Below are positions 41,795 through 50,475 of a stretch of 64,000 bases of DNA, piece by piece. The position numbers and the translations under genes are program-made. The stretch lies in the NCBI RefSeq assembly GCF_002214605.1, contig NZ_CP015193.1, positions 662,978 through 726,977 on the forward strand. The letters are read 5' to 3'. The notes beneath the pieces were generated by a model, which saw only the letters and a list, made by a program, of their open reading frames with translations, had not been told where the DNA came from and searched no databases. Each line of letters opens with the position of its first letter. Within the stretch, counting starts at the first letter, position 1. This stretch comes from Thermococcus chitonophagus (GTDB lineage Archaea > Methanobacteriota_B > Thermococci > Thermococcales > Thermococcaceae).

Positions 41795-42812
41795 CCTCTT
41801 CAATAGAATTAACCAGGTAAAGCCCAGGATAAGACTTGACGTTGGCCAGCCCGATATACCGGTTGCTGAGGAGATCATCGAGGAGGCCGTAAAATCCCTG
41901 AGGAGTGGAGAGACAAGGTACGTAAGTACATTGGGGTTGGATGAACTTAGAGAGAGGATAGCTGAAGTTGAAGGCGTCTCTAAGGATGAGGTTATAGTAG
42001 GCCCTGGGGCCAAGATACTGATAGCTGCTGAGATTGCAATGGCTAAGAAAATAGCAGTAATAGCTCCCTACTGGAATGCCTACCTCCTGATGGCAAACCA
42101 GTTTGGTAAAGAAGTAGAAGTAGTGGAGACAAGACTCGAGGACTCTTGGGTTCCTCAGCTTGACGGTGTTGATGCTGACCTTCTCATAATAAACTACCCC
42201 AACAATCCAACCGGGAGAGTTCTCTCGAGAAGGGAGCTGAAGGCTCTCTTGGATGTTGCAGAGGATAAAGGCATGAAAGTGCTGTCGGACGAGATATATG
42301 CCGAGATCTCATTCAAGCAGTTCACACCTGCAAGGGAGCTTTACGATAACGTAGTAACTGTAAAGGGGTTCTCAAAGCTCTACTCGATGACGGGCTTTAG
42401 ACTTGGCTACGCGATAGCTGACAGAGAAGAGGTTTTGAAGATAAAGAGGTTCATAGAATCCACAGTAACGTGCGTTCCTCCCTTCGTCCAGCGGGCGGGT
42501 ATTAAGGCCCTGGAACTTAGGGAGAGGCTCATGGATGAAGTCACCAAGGAGTACGAGAAAAGGGCTAAGCTCGCGTCGAAAATCCTTAAAGGGCTTGACT
42601 TTCACGAGCCTGAAGGTGCGTTCTATCTCTTCCTAAGGGTTCCCATTGATGGAATGGAGTTCGTTGAGAGGCTCCTAAGGAGGAGCGTCTCTGCATTCCC
42701 TGGGAAGGCCTTTGGAAACTATGACAACTTCATACGGATCTCCCTCACGAGTGACAAGCTTGAAGAGGGTCTCAAGATAATTAGGGAGGAGGCAGAATGC
42801 GCATCGGAGTGA
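41778..42812 (+). CDS. Class I aminotransferase, probably aromatic/aspartate
   Basis: PLP aminotransferase of 344 residues with LDVGQPDIPVAEE, the INYPNNPTGRVL segment, LSDEIYAEISF with the pyridine-ring Asp, and the PLP Lys in KGFSKLYSMTGFRLGYA. Lying between chorismate mutase and prephenate dehydrogenase, it probably transaminates hydroxyphenylpyruvate and phenylpyruvate, the last step to Tyr and Phe. ATG 41778 overlaps chorismate mutase, and its 3' end overlaps the next gene by 16 bases. Confidence 0.87.
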   Translation: MFNVYDLFNRINQVKPRIRLDVGQPDIPVAEEIIEEAVKSLRSGETRYVSTLGLDELRERIAEVEGVSKDEVIVGPGAKILIAAEIAMAKKIAVIAPYWNAYLLMANQFGKEVEVVETRLEDSWVPQLDGVDADLLIINYPNNPTGRVLSRRELKALLDVAEDKGMKVLSDEIYAEISFKQFTPARELYDNVVTVKGFSKLYSMTGFRLGYAIADREEVLKIKRFIESTVTCVPPFVQRAGIKALELRERLMDEVTKEYEKRAKLASKILKGLDFHEPEGAFYLFLRVPIDGMEFVERLLRRSVSAFPGKAFGNYDNFIRISLTSDKLEEGLKIIREEAECASE

Positions 42813-43576
42813 GCGGCTACGGAAAGATGGGAAGGACATTTGCAAGGATCCTCGGGAAAAAGCATGAGGTCAGGGTGTATTCTAACTACTCCAAGCGAGA
42901 CTTCTCAAGTCTCAGGGAGCTCTACGAGTGGAGTGATGTTATAATATTAGCGACATCGATGGAAAAGATAAGGGATCAGCTACAGGAGCTTAAGGAGATC
43001 GCCCAAGAAAATCCGAAGGGCACTGTTCTCTTTGACATCGCGACGTTTAAGTCGGAGATAATCGAATTGTATGTTGATTTCCCTAAGAGTGTTAAGGTTG
43101 CGAGCGTTCATCCAATGTTTGGCCCAGGTGTTACGTCTTTCGAAGGGGAGAGATTCATAATTGTCCCAGTACCCGGTAGGGAAGATGACTCTAGGATGGT
43201 GGCTGATCTCATTAGAAAGTTTGGAGGGAATGTATCTTTCCTTCCGGCCGAAAAACATGATTACATCATGGGCTACGTTATAGGGGTTCCATATGCCCTG
43301 GGTCTGGCGTATTTGAGGCTTTCCCTCAAGAGGGGTCTTGACGAGTTTGGGGGGACGTCGCACGAGTACCTAATTACCTATGGGAAGGCGGTGCTCAATG
43401 ACTCTCCAGAATTCATCAGGGAGGTTCTCAAGAACTCGTGGAAGCAGATAGTGGAGTTCCTGGGAATGGTTCTTAGTGTAAATCCTGGGCAACTTAAAGA
43501 GGAAGTCGGGAAGGAAGAAATAGAGGGGGCATATAAGAAGTTTTATGAATGCCTTAAAGGCCGGAAAGCTCTTTAA
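42797..43576 (+). CDS. tyrA: Prephenate dehydrogenase
   Basis: NAD(P)-dependent oxidative decarboxylation of prephenate to 4-hydroxyphenylpyruvate. The 259-residue protein has the Rossmann motif GVSGYGKMGRTFARIL, then VIILATSMEKI, and the catalytic-His region VASVHPMFGPGV. Its C-terminal half is the helical dimerisation domain. No ACT domain is present. Its end overlaps the convergent trpA gene by 23 bases, so the tyrosine and tryptophan operons meet tail to tail. Confidence 0.9.
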   Translation: MRIGVSGYGKMGRTFARILGKKHEVRVYSNYSKRDFSSLRELYEWSDVIILATSMEKIRDQLQELKEIAQENPKGTVLFDIATFKSEIIELYVDFPKSVKVASVHPMFGPGVTSFEGERFIIVPVPGREDDSRMVADLIRKFGGNVSFLPAEKHDYIMGYVIGVPYALGLAYLRLSLKRGLDEFGGTSHEYLITYGKAVLNDSPEFIREVLKNSWKQIVEFLGMVLSVNPGQLKEEVGKEEIEGAYKKFYECLKGRKAL

Positions 43577-44300
43577 GCTTCTTCCTTAACATCTCTTCTG
43601 CTCCCTCTCCGTACTCTCCTATCAGCCTTACAAGGGCACTTCCTACAACAACGCCGTTTGCCCCAGCGTTCAATAGCTCTTCAACGTGCTCCCTCTTGGA
43701 GACTCCAAATCCTACCGCTACCTTGTTCTTGCAGATCTTCTTTGCCCTCTTTAGCAGGTCAAATGCTGTTTTAGGTATCTCCTCCCTTGCTCCAGTTGTT
43801 CCGTACAGGGATATTAGGTAGACGAAGCCAGTAGTTGCCCTGTCTATCTCCCTGAGCCTATCATCGGGGGTGTTTGGTGCGGCAAGGAAGACCGTCTTTA
43901 TTCCCTCCTCCCTGGCAACGTCGAGGAAATGCTGGGCGTGAGTTACGGGCAAATCAACTATGAGCATCCCATCAACACCGGCATCCTTTGCCATTCCTAG
44001 GAACTCCTCAACTCCAGTCCTAAATACCGGATTGTAGTACGTCATGAGTACTATGGGAGTGTCTGAGTGCTTCCTGAATTCTCTAACGATCCGGAAGGCG
44101 TCTTCAAGCTTAAAGCCGTTCTTCAGGGCCCTGAAGTGTGACTCCTGGATCGTTTTTCCATCTGCCATTGGGTCGCTGAAAGGTATGCCGAGCTCTATCG
44201 CCCCGGCATATTCATCTACGGCAAGCAGAAACCTTAAGGTTGCCTTGGCGCTTGGATCTCCTGCCGTTATGTATGGGATTATTGACTGATCCTTAAACAT
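43554..44300 (-). CDS. trpA: Tryptophan synthase alpha chain
   Basis: Cleaves indole-3-glycerol phosphate to indole and glyceraldehyde 3-phosphate. The 248-residue barrel has the catalytic Glu in [16 protein letters not shown], the second catalytic Asp in [10 protein letters not shown], and the phosphate-binding [11 protein letters not shown] and GVVVGSALV segments. Length equals the short alpha subunit studied from P. furiosus. It overlaps trpB by eight bases and is the last gene of the trp operon. Confidence 0.96.
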   Translation of the reverse strand: MFKDQSIIPYITAGDPSAKATLRFLLAVDEYAGAIELGIPFSDPMADGKTIQESHFRALKNGFKLEDAFRIVREFRKHSDTPIVLMTYYNPVFRTGVEEFLGMAKDAGVDGMLIVDLPVTHAQHFLDVAREEGIKTVFLAAPNTPDDRLREIDRATTGFVYLISLYGTTGAREEIPKTAFDLLKRAKKICKNKVAVGFGVSKREHVEELLNAGANGVVVGSALVRLIGEYGEGAEEMLRKKLKELSGL

Positions 44301-45456
44301 CTCCGCTCACCCTCAGGACGATATCTAGATCCTTGTCCCCCCTTCCCGAGAGGTTCACGATTATTATCTCATCCTTACTCATTTCCTTGGCTAGCTTCAT
44401 TGCATAGGCTACTGCATGAGCGGATTCAAGTGCGGGAATTATTCCCTCTGTCCTTGAGAGCTCGTGAAAAGCTCTCAATGCTTCCTCATCGGTGACGGTG
44501 ACGTACTCTGCCCTGCCGCTCTCCTTTAGGTAGGCATGCTCCGGCCCAACCCCAGGATAGTCGAGCCCTGCGGCGATACTGTGGGTTGGTGTTATCTGAC
44601 CCTCTTCGTTCTGCAGGAAGTAGCTCAGCATTCCGTGGAAGACCCCCTTTTGTCCGGCGTTCAGGGAGGCCGAGTGGAGTCCCGTGTGTAGGCCTTTTCC
44701 TCCGGCCTCAACTCCTATTAGCCTGACCTTATCGTTGACGAATGGGTAGAATATGCCCATCGCGTTACTCCCTCCCCCAACGCACGCAACTATGGCATCT
44801 GGTAGGCTTCCCTCAGCTTCGAGTATCTGTTGCTTTGCCTCCCTTCCTATCACTGACTGAAAGTCCCTGACTATTACCGGATAGGGATAGGGGCCAACGA
44901 CGGAACCTATGAGGTAGTGTGAGTACTCAAAGGTTGCAACCCAATCCCTCAAAGCCTCGTTTATCGCATCCTTCAGAGTCCTAGAACCGCTGTGGACGGG
45001 AATTACGTTGGCCCCAAGGAGCTTCATTCTGAACACGTTCATCTTCTGCCTCTCAACGTCTTCCGCCCCCATGTACACGTCAACCTTCATGCCGAGTAAT
45101 GCGCCCGCCATTGCCGTCGCAACGCCATGTTGTCCCGCTCCCGTCTCCGCTATTAGCCTTGTCTTTCCCATGAACTTTGCAAGTAGCGCCTGCCCTATGG
45201 CATTGTTTGTCTTGTGGGCCCCTCCATGGACCAGATCTTCTCTCTTTAGGTAGATCTTTGCACCTCCTATCTTCTTCGTAAGCCTCTCGGCGTAGTAGAG
45301 TGGAGTTGGTCTACCTGCCCATGTTCTCAGGTAGTAGTTTAACTGCCTGTTGAATTCCTCATCATCTTTAAGCCTCTTGTAAGCCTTTTCTAACTCTCTT
45401 AAAGGTTCAATTAGCGTTTCTGGAACAAATTGTCCTCCAAATTCACCGAACCACAC
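44293..45456 (-). CDS. trpB: Tryptophan synthase beta chain (TrpB1)
   Basis: PLP enzyme joining indole and serine to tryptophan. The 387-residue protein has the PLP Lys in [32 protein letters not shown] with the catalytic Glu, the phosphate loop [10 protein letters not shown], and LSGRGDKD at the C terminus. It is the TrpB1 type that pairs with TrpA and not the stand-alone TrpB2. It overlaps trpF upstream by 14 bases. Confidence 0.97.
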   Translation of the reverse strand: MWFGEFGGQFVPETLIEPLRELEKAYKRLKDDEEFNRQLNYYLRTWAGRPTPLYYAERLTKKIGGAKIYLKREDLVHGGAHKTNNAIGQALLAKFMGKTRLIAETGAGQHGVATAMAGALLGMKVDVYMGAEDVERQKMNVFRMKLLGANVIPVHSGSRTLKDAINEALRDWVATFEYSHYLIGSVVGPYPYPVIVRDFQSVIGREAKQQILEAEGSLPDAIVACVGGGSNAMGIFYPFVNDKVRLIGVEAGGKGLHTGLHSASLNAGQKGVFHGMLSYFLQNEEGQITPTHSIAAGLDYPGVGPEHAYLKESGRAEYVTVTDEEALRAFHELSRTEGIIPALESAHAVAYAMKLAKEMSKDEIIIVNLSGRGDKDLDIVLRVSGDV

Positions 45457-46069
45457 TTTTAGCCCTCCTTACAAATTCCCTTACAAGCGATTCATCCTTC
45501 CCGTTCTCTCTTTCAACTCCCGAAGAAACGTCAACACCGAACGGCTTCACAATTCTTACAACCTCTTCAACGTTTTCTGGCCTTAACCCTCCGGCTATAA
45601 TGATGGGCACCTTCTTTGCCACTATCGAAGAAACCCTAAGATCGTGCATCCTTCCTGTCCCTGCCCCAGTATCGAGTAAAATTCTATCAACTTCATACTG
45701 GTATATCTTCTCGAGCAACCTTTCTGCGTCTTCCTCGGGGTTCTTGCTCTTTTTGGGTACTTTAAAGGCTTTCATTATAAAAACTCCATACTCATCTTTC
45801 AGCCTATTTACAGTTTCTGGTGTGGTGTCTGAATGAACCTGAATGTACTCCGCATTGGTTTTCTCAATAGCAACTGCCCACTCCGAGAATCCAACCATTC
45901 TAGAGACCAAAAATACTGGAATTTTCGCTTCTTGAATTATCGTCCTTGCTTCGTTGATGGAAATCCTCCTCTTAGAAAGGGAATTTACAACTACTCCCGT
46001 AGCATCAGCGTACTTTTCAACGATCCTGAGCTCGTCCAAACTCCTAATTCCGCAGATCTTCACGAACAT
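45443..46069 (-). CDS. trpF: Phosphoribosylanthranilate isomerase
   Basis: Amadori isomerase converting PRA to CdRP in tryptophan synthesis. The 208-residue barrel starts [13 protein letters not shown] with the catalytic Cys7, has the catalytic Asp in [15 protein letters not shown], and phosphate-binding [11 protein letters not shown] and [14 protein letters not shown] segments. The start ATG abuts the trpG stop. Confidence 0.95.
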   Translation of the reverse strand: MFVKICGIRSLDELRIVEKYADATGVVVNSLSKRRISINEARTIIQEAKIPVFLVSRMVGFSEWAVAIEKTNAEYIQVHSDTTPETVNRLKDEYGVFIMKAFKVPKKSKNPEEDAERLLEKIYQYEVDRILLDTGAGTGRMHDLRVSSIVAKKVPIIIAGGLRPENVEEVVRIVKPFGVDVSSGVERENGKDESLVREFVRRAKSVVR

Positions 46070-46641
46070 TATCTCGTCATCTCCACAAAGTTTTTGATAA
46101 TTTTTAACCCTTCCTTACTCTCCCATTCAGTTAAAACGCTCTCAGGATGGAACTGAACTCCTTCAATGGGCTTCCTCTTGTGTCTAATCCCCATTATCAC
46201 ATTATCATCGAGTGAGACTGCCGTAACTTTGAATCCCTTTGGAACCTGGAGAACCGCTAGAGAGTGGTACCTGCCTCCCATTAAGGGGTTCTTAATCCCC
46301 TTAAACACTCCCCTACCGTCATGCTTTATTGGGCTGGCTTTTCCATGCCTGGGCTTAACCCTGCCAACGTATCCCCCAAAGACCTCTGCAATAATCTGAT
46401 GGCCGAGACAAACTCCCAACACCGGAACATCAGCCTCTGCAACGATTTCTGGTGAATTCCCGACTTCCCTTCTATCCCTGGGGTGTCCTGGGCCGGGGGA
46501 GATTATTATGCCGTCAGGGTTCAGCTTTTTCACCTCTGCTAGTCCAATAGTATTGGGAACGACCTTGACCTCGTCAAAAAAGGATGCGTATTCAGCTAGA
46601 TTCCACACGAAGGAGTCTCTGTTGTTAACTATCAGTATCAT
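46069..46641 (-). CDS. trpG: Anthranilate synthase component II (glutaminase)
   Basis: Class I glutamine amidotransferase of 190 residues that supplies ammonia to TrpE. It has NRDSFVWNLAEY, ISPGPGHPRDRREVG, the nucleophile Cys in VLGVCLGHQIIAE near residue 77, and the His/Glu in GVQFHPESVLTEWE. No anthranilate phosphoribosyltransferase fusion is present. It overlaps trpE by 17 bases. Confidence 0.95.
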   Translation of the reverse strand: MILIVNNRDSFVWNLAEYASFFDEVKVVPNTIGLAEVKKLNPDGIIISPGPGHPRDRREVGNSPEIVAEADVPVLGVCLGHQIIAEVFGGYVGRVKPRHGKASPIKHDGRGVFKGIKNPLMGGRYHSLAVLQVPKGFKVTAVSLDDNVIMGIRHKRKPIEGVQFHPESVLTEWESKEGLKIIKNFVEMTR

Positions 46642-47941
46642 ACCCGCTCACCCCAAAGGCCTTGAGAACGGCCTTCATCTTATTCTCCGTCTCATAGAAT
46701 TCCTTTTCAGGCACTGAATCCGCAACTATCCCGGCTCCTGCCCTAATGTACGCCCTCCTCTCGATTTCTGCCATTCTAATTGCTATTGCAAAATCAGCGT
46801 AGCCGGTTGCCGAGAAGTAGCCAACGGCCCCCCCGTAAACCTTTCTCCTGCTCCTCTCCAGCTCATCGATTATCTCCATTGCCCTTATCTTTGGAGCTCC
46901 CGTTAATGTTCCAGCAGGGAACGAGGCTTCGATAGCATCAAACATGTCTTTATCTTCTGCGAGCTCTCCGACAACTTCACTTTCTATGTGCTGGACGTGG
47001 CTGTACTTTATCACGTCGAAGAACCTGACGAGCCTTACTGTGGTTGGCTTTGACACGATTCTAACGTCATTCCTCGCTAAATCAACGAGCATTACATGCT
47101 CTGCTCTTTCCTTCTCATCCTGCAGGAGTTTCCTTTCTATCTCCCTATCTTCCTCGGGAGTTCTTCCTCTCGGAGCAGTTCCAGCTATTGGATTTATCCT
47201 GAATATCCTGCCCTCCACTGAACCCATCGTTTCCGGTGAAGCTCCAACGAGGGTCTTCTCAAATTCAAGGAGGAAGGTGTAGGGCGAGGGATTTATCTCC
47301 GTTAGCCGAGCGTAGATATCGAAAGGATCAAGGTCGGTTTTGACCTCGTACTGCCTTGAAAGAACAACCTGGAAGACGTCTCCTGAGTATATGTAGTCCT
47401 TTCCCCGCTCAACGATTTTCATGAACTCCTCCTTGTCTGCATCCGTTCTTATTATCTTAGAACCGCCGTCACCCAGGCTTATTCTTTCGCTTTCCGCTTT
47501 TCTCACTATCTCCTCTGGGCTGAAGGGAGGCTGTCTGAGGTAAAAGAAGTAGAAATCGCCGTTTAGGTGGTCATAAACAAAGGTCCATGGATAATAGGCG
47601 AATATTGAAGGTTCTTCAATGCTGCCTTCAATATAATTGTGAACGGAATCGTATGCTATATACCCTACGAACCCGGCTAGGAACCTCTCTCCTTCAACTC
47701 TGTCCTTCATTAGTCCCTTTAGGGCTTTGAATGGGTTTGTTTCTTCCTTTATTCTTTCTCCATCTAGATACGTCCCTTTCCCGGATATCTTTACGATGAA
47801 CTCTGGTTCTGCCGATATGAACGTAAACCTTGCCTTTTTGCTGTCCTTCTCTGCTGAGCGGAGGATGAAGGGGTATGAAAGCTCCCTAATGGCGGAGTAG
47901 AGCTTGAGTGGGTCAACGTACTTCAGCTTTTTGATAGGCAT
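46625..47941 (-). CDS. trpE: Anthranilate synthase component I
   Basis: Converts chorismate and ammonia to anthranilate. The 438-residue protein has the N-terminal feedback-site region with LRSAEKDSKKARF, which may bind tryptophan. The chorismate-binding domain shows INPSPYTFLLEF, VGASPETMGSVEGR, PIAGTAPRGRTPEED, and FPAGTLTGAPKIRAMEIIDELE in two halves. It overlaps trpD by 19 bases. If the inhibitor site is intact, tryptophan flux is also regulated at enzyme level. Confidence 0.95.
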   Translation of the reverse strand: MPIKKLKYVDPLKLYSAIRELSYPFILRSAEKDSKKARFTFISAEPEFIVKISGKGTYLDGERIKEETNPFKALKGLMKDRVEGERFLAGFVGYIAYDSVHNYIEGSIEEPSIFAYYPWTFVYDHLNGDFYFFYLRQPPFSPEEIVRKAESERISLGDGGSKIIRTDADKEEFMKIVERGKDYIYSGDVFQVVLSRQYEVKTDLDPFDIYARLTEINPSPYTFLLEFEKTLVGASPETMGSVEGRIFRINPIAGTAPRGRTPEEDREIERKLLQDEKERAEHVMLVDLARNDVRIVSKPTTVRLVRFFDVIKYSHVQHIESEVVGELAEDKDMFDAIEASFPAGTLTGAPKIRAMEIIDELERSRRKVYGGAVGYFSATGYADFAIAIRMAEIERRAYIRAGAGIVADSVPEKEFYETENKMKAVLKAFGVSGYDTDS

Positions 47942-48897
47942 GCGATCTCCTCCAGCTTTCTGAGCATTTCCCTTCCGAGAACATTTTCTACAGCTTCAAC
48001 TCCCTCCTTCAAATCCTTGACAACTTTCGAAGCGTATAGTGCCGTTGCGGCATTGATTAAGATGAAATTCCTATCCTCGCTCCTTCCATTTCCTGCTAAA
48101 ACTGCTTTCACTCTCTCGGCGCTTTCCTGGGGAGAGTTGCAGGGGACTACCTTAACCCTCTCTAGGCCAAAATCTTCTGGTGTAACCTTGTAGACTTCGA
48201 CATTTCTTCCGTTGACTTCGGCAACTATGGTTTCATCCCCTGGGTTCACTTCATCTAATCCTGATCCGTGCACTACTAGGGCCCTCTCCACTCCCAAGAA
48301 TGTTAGTGCCTTTGCAATCTTCTCCACGAGTTCTGGGGAGTTAACCCCAACAACTTGGTAGCTGGGCTCTGCTGGACTTGCCAAAGGTCCCAAGATGTTA
48401 AAGACAGTCTTTATTCTTAGTAGCTTTCTGACTGGCATTATCCTCTTCAGCGCGGGATGGTACATCGGTGCAAATAGAAAAGTAAAGTTTGCTTTTTCGA
48501 CCATTTCTCTAGCTTTCTCCGGTGGGATCTTGATGTTTATTCCTAAGGCCTCGAGAAGGTTCGCTGAACCGCTCTTTGATGTTATTGAAACATTGCCGTG
48601 CTTTGCAACTTTTGTAAATGCCGAGAGTATTATTGCCGAGGCGGTACTAACATTTATCGTTGAGGCTCCATCTCCTCCCGTTCCTGCAGTGTCTGCTACT
48701 TTGCCGAGATCAACCTTTATTGCATGGTCTCTCATGGCCCTTGCGAGCCCCGCTATTTCTTCGGCCGTGTACCCTTTGGTCTGCAGTGCTGCTAGATACG
48801 CAGCTATCCTAACTTCGCTTTCCCTCATTAGCTCGCTGAAAAGGTTGTACGCTTCCTTAAACGTAAGATTTTCCCCCTCGATAATTTTCTCCAACAT
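47923..48897 (-). CDS. trpD: Anthranilate phosphoribosyltransferase
   Basis: Transfers phosphoribose from PRPP to anthranilate. The 324-residue protein has the PRPP loop DTAGTGGDGASTINVSTASA, the KHGNVSITSKSGSANLLEALG segment, and HGSGLDEVNPGDET. The start ATG overlaps the trpC stop by one base. It is an ordinary monofunctional TrpD. Confidence 0.95.
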   Translation of the reverse strand: MLEKIIEGENLTFKEAYNLFSELMRESEVRIAAYLAALQTKGYTAEEIAGLARAMRDHAIKVDLGKVADTAGTGGDGASTINVSTASAIILSAFTKVAKHGNVSITSKSGSANLLEALGINIKIPPEKAREMVEKANFTFLFAPMYHPALKRIMPVRKLLRIKTVFNILGPLASPAEPSYQVVGVNSPELVEKIAKALTFLGVERALVVHGSGLDEVNPGDETIVAEVNGRNVEVYKVTPEDFGLERVKVVPCNSPQESAERVKAVLAGNGRSEDRNFILINAATALYASKVVKDLKEGVEAVENVLGREMLRKLEEIACLSKS

Positions 48898-49580
48898 TAA
48901 AGATCAGCCTCCACAAAAGTTTTGAGAAGTGCCCCAGGATCTTCAGCCTTCATTAGGGCAGTTCCTATGAGTGCTGCATCGGCAACTTTTAGGGCTCTCC
49001 TGAGGTCTTCGATCGTGGCTATACCACTTTCGCTGACTTTCACAAATTTCCTTGGTATTTTTGGTGCAAGCCTCTCCGTCAGTGATACATTGCCATCATC
49101 GAGCTCTAACTTCCCTATATCCCTGTTGTTTATCCCTATCATTGTCGAGTTCGTAGTTAGGGCTATTCCTAGCTCTTCTTCTGTATGCACTTCAACGAGG
49201 GTGTCAAGTCCGTGCTCTTTGGCATAGTCGACGAACTCTGGGAGTCTATCCCTTAGAATTCTGGTTATCAGGAGTATTGCCGAACCTCCAGCTTCGGCTG
49301 TTTTCTCAATTTCCTCTTTTGTTGTAATGAAGTCCTTCCTGAGAACTGGTAGCTCCGTTTCCCTGCAGAGCTTTTTGAAAAATTCGAAACTTCCCTTAAA
49401 GTACTTGGGATCTGTTATGTATGAAATACCTACTGCTCCTGCTTCCTCGTATTTCCTGAGTATCTCAAAAGGATCCCTGCCCCTTAAAAGGTCGCCATAC
49501 TTTGGAGAATAGACTTTAAGCTCGGCTATTATGGCGTTTTTCTTAGAGGTTCTTATTGCCCTGCTTAATCCAAAAACCAT
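48897..49580 (-). CDS. trpC: Indole-3-glycerol phosphate synthase
   Basis: Converts CdRP to indole-3-glycerol phosphate. The 227-residue barrel has IIAELKVYSPKYGDL with the catalytic Glu and Lys, LPVLRKDFIT with the general-acid Lys, GINNRDIGKLELD and VSESGI near the C terminus. ATG 49580 is preferred: the TATA element at 49620-49631 predicts a transcript start near 49600, which excludes the open frame from 49640. The ATG is preceded by AAATGGGTG, similar to the Trp module of the shikimate leader, and lies inside a 14-codon frame that starts seven bases earlier. Confidence 0.93.
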   Translation of the reverse strand: MVFGLSRAIRTSKKNAIIAELKVYSPKYGDLLRGRDPFEILRKYEEAGAVGISYITDPKYFKGSFEFFKKLCRETELPVLRKDFITTKEEIEKTAEAGGSAILLITRILRDRLPEFVDYAKEHGLDTLVEVHTEEELGIALTTNSTMIGINNRDIGKLELDDGNVSLTERLAPKIPRKFVKVSESGIATIEDLRRALKVADAALIGTALMKAEDPGALLKTFVEADL

Positions 49581-49587
49581 CACCCAT
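49543..49587 (-). CDS. Possible tryptophan leader peptide overlapping trpC start
   Basis: On the minus strand ATG 49587 opens a 14-residue frame, MGDGFWIKQGNKNL, ending TAA 49545-49543. GGTGG at 49599-49595 is a better-placed ribosome site for this ATG than for the trpC ATG at 49580. The frame contains adjacent Phe and Trp codons. Its first bases ATGGGTGATG are identical to those at the start of the winged-helix gene of the shikimate operon. The evidence is suggestive only, because a short overlapping frame can arise by chance. Confidence 0.3.
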   Translation of the reverse strand: MGDGFWIKQGNKNL

Positions 49588-49617
49588 TTGAGCCCACCGA
49601 AACTGAAGGATTTCCTA

Positions 49618-49633
49618 AATAAATTTAAAAGTT
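49618..49633 (-). promoter_or_regulatory. Promoter of the trp operon
   Basis: Read on the minus strand, ACTTTTAAATTTATT is a TATA element, with transcripts expected to begin near 49600, about 20 bases before the trpC ATG. The 5' leader is thus very short. Confidence 0.6.
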
Positions 49634-49711
49634 TGGACATTTTTGCCTATCCATATTCCATTCGGAAAAAGATTTAACCCAATGCAACTAAAAAGTCGAA
49701 GGGTGTTTCAA

Positions 49712-50386
49712 ATGGAAGAAGAGAAGAAGAGCATAGCTAAGCTCGTAAAGGATCTCGTGATGGCAAAGCCCTGCGTGAGGGAAATGATGATACTTGGTGT
49801 CGTAAATTACAGTGCTCTCGCTAGGCTATTCCATGAAGAACTCGAAAAGAGAGGAATTAAAGCTTCGGTTGGGGCCATAAAGATGGCTCTAATAAGGCTG
49901 GGGGAGGAGTTGAGTGAGGAGAGGGCATCTTTCGAGAATGCGATAAAGGGGGTCATAGCAAAAACCGTTATAGAGTTGCAATCTGATCTGGTTGTTATAA
50001 CAGTGAACAAGCAGGTGGCCCTTGGCAGAATGAATAGGCTTTTTGAGATAATGAAGGAAACAAGATTCTTCCAGCTCTCCCAGGGAGTCGACACTTTTAC
50101 AATCGCAATAGCTAATGAGGACAAGGAGAAGGTTCTAGAGGCCCTTAAGGATGGAGTAGTTGACATAGTTGACGGCCAGACAGCAATAATACTTATAAGT
50201 CCTTACGGAATCATGCAGACCCCAGGGATAATAGCATTCATAACCACCGCACTTGCGATAAATGGAATAAACCTTACCCAAGTTATATCCTGCCACAAGG
50301 ACACAGTTCTCCTCGTTGACAGGAAAGATGCGCCCTCTGCGTACAGGGTGTTAGAGGATCTCATTCTCAGGATGAGGGAAAGTTAG
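49712..50386 (+). CDS. ACT-domain protein with HTH-like N terminus, candidate amino-acid regulator
   Basis: The 224-residue protein has an N-terminal helical region (about residues 15-75, with VVNYSALARLFHEELEKRG and SVGAIKMALIRLGEEL) that reads as a winged helix. Two ACT-like halves follow (TFTIAIANEDKEKVLEALKD and LINGINLTQV-type segment before VISCHKDTVLLVD). ACT domains bind amino acids. It is divergent from trpC, with only about 130 bases between the starts, so it may sense an aromatic amino acid and regulate trp; this is inference. ATG 49712 follows GGGTG; the open frame from 49643 is longer but not supported. Confidence 0.7.
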   Translation: MEEEKKSIAKLVKDLVMAKPCVREMMILGVVNYSALARLFHEELEKRGIKASVGAIKMALIRLGEELSEERASFENAIKGVIAKTVIELQSDLVVITVNKQVALGRMNRLFEIMKETRFFQLSQGVDTFTIAIANEDKEKVLEALKDGVVDIVDGQTAIILISPYGIMQTPGIIAFITTALAINGINLTQVISCHKDTVLLVDRKDAPSAYRVLEDLILRMRES

Positions 50387-50424
50387 TAACATTTGCAACA
50401 TTACTTTTCTATTTTTGCATCATC

Positions 50425-50460
50425 AGTTACAAAAAGCATTTAAGTATTCCATTTTCCAGC
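50425..50460 (+). promoter_or_regulatory. Promoter of carAB
   Basis: GCATTTAAGTATTCC near 50439-50453 is a TATA element about 30 bases before the ribosome site GAGAGGG of carA. A run of T before it may end the upstream transcript. Confidence 0.5.
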
Positions 50461-50475
50461 TTGAGAGGGCACTTC

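Noticed and set aside
49588-49640. In-frame N-terminal extension of trpC (MSKLLNLF...) containing one Trp just before the accepted start.
   Set aside because: The likely TATA element lies within this extension, so it is upstream of the transcript start; homologues also lack it.
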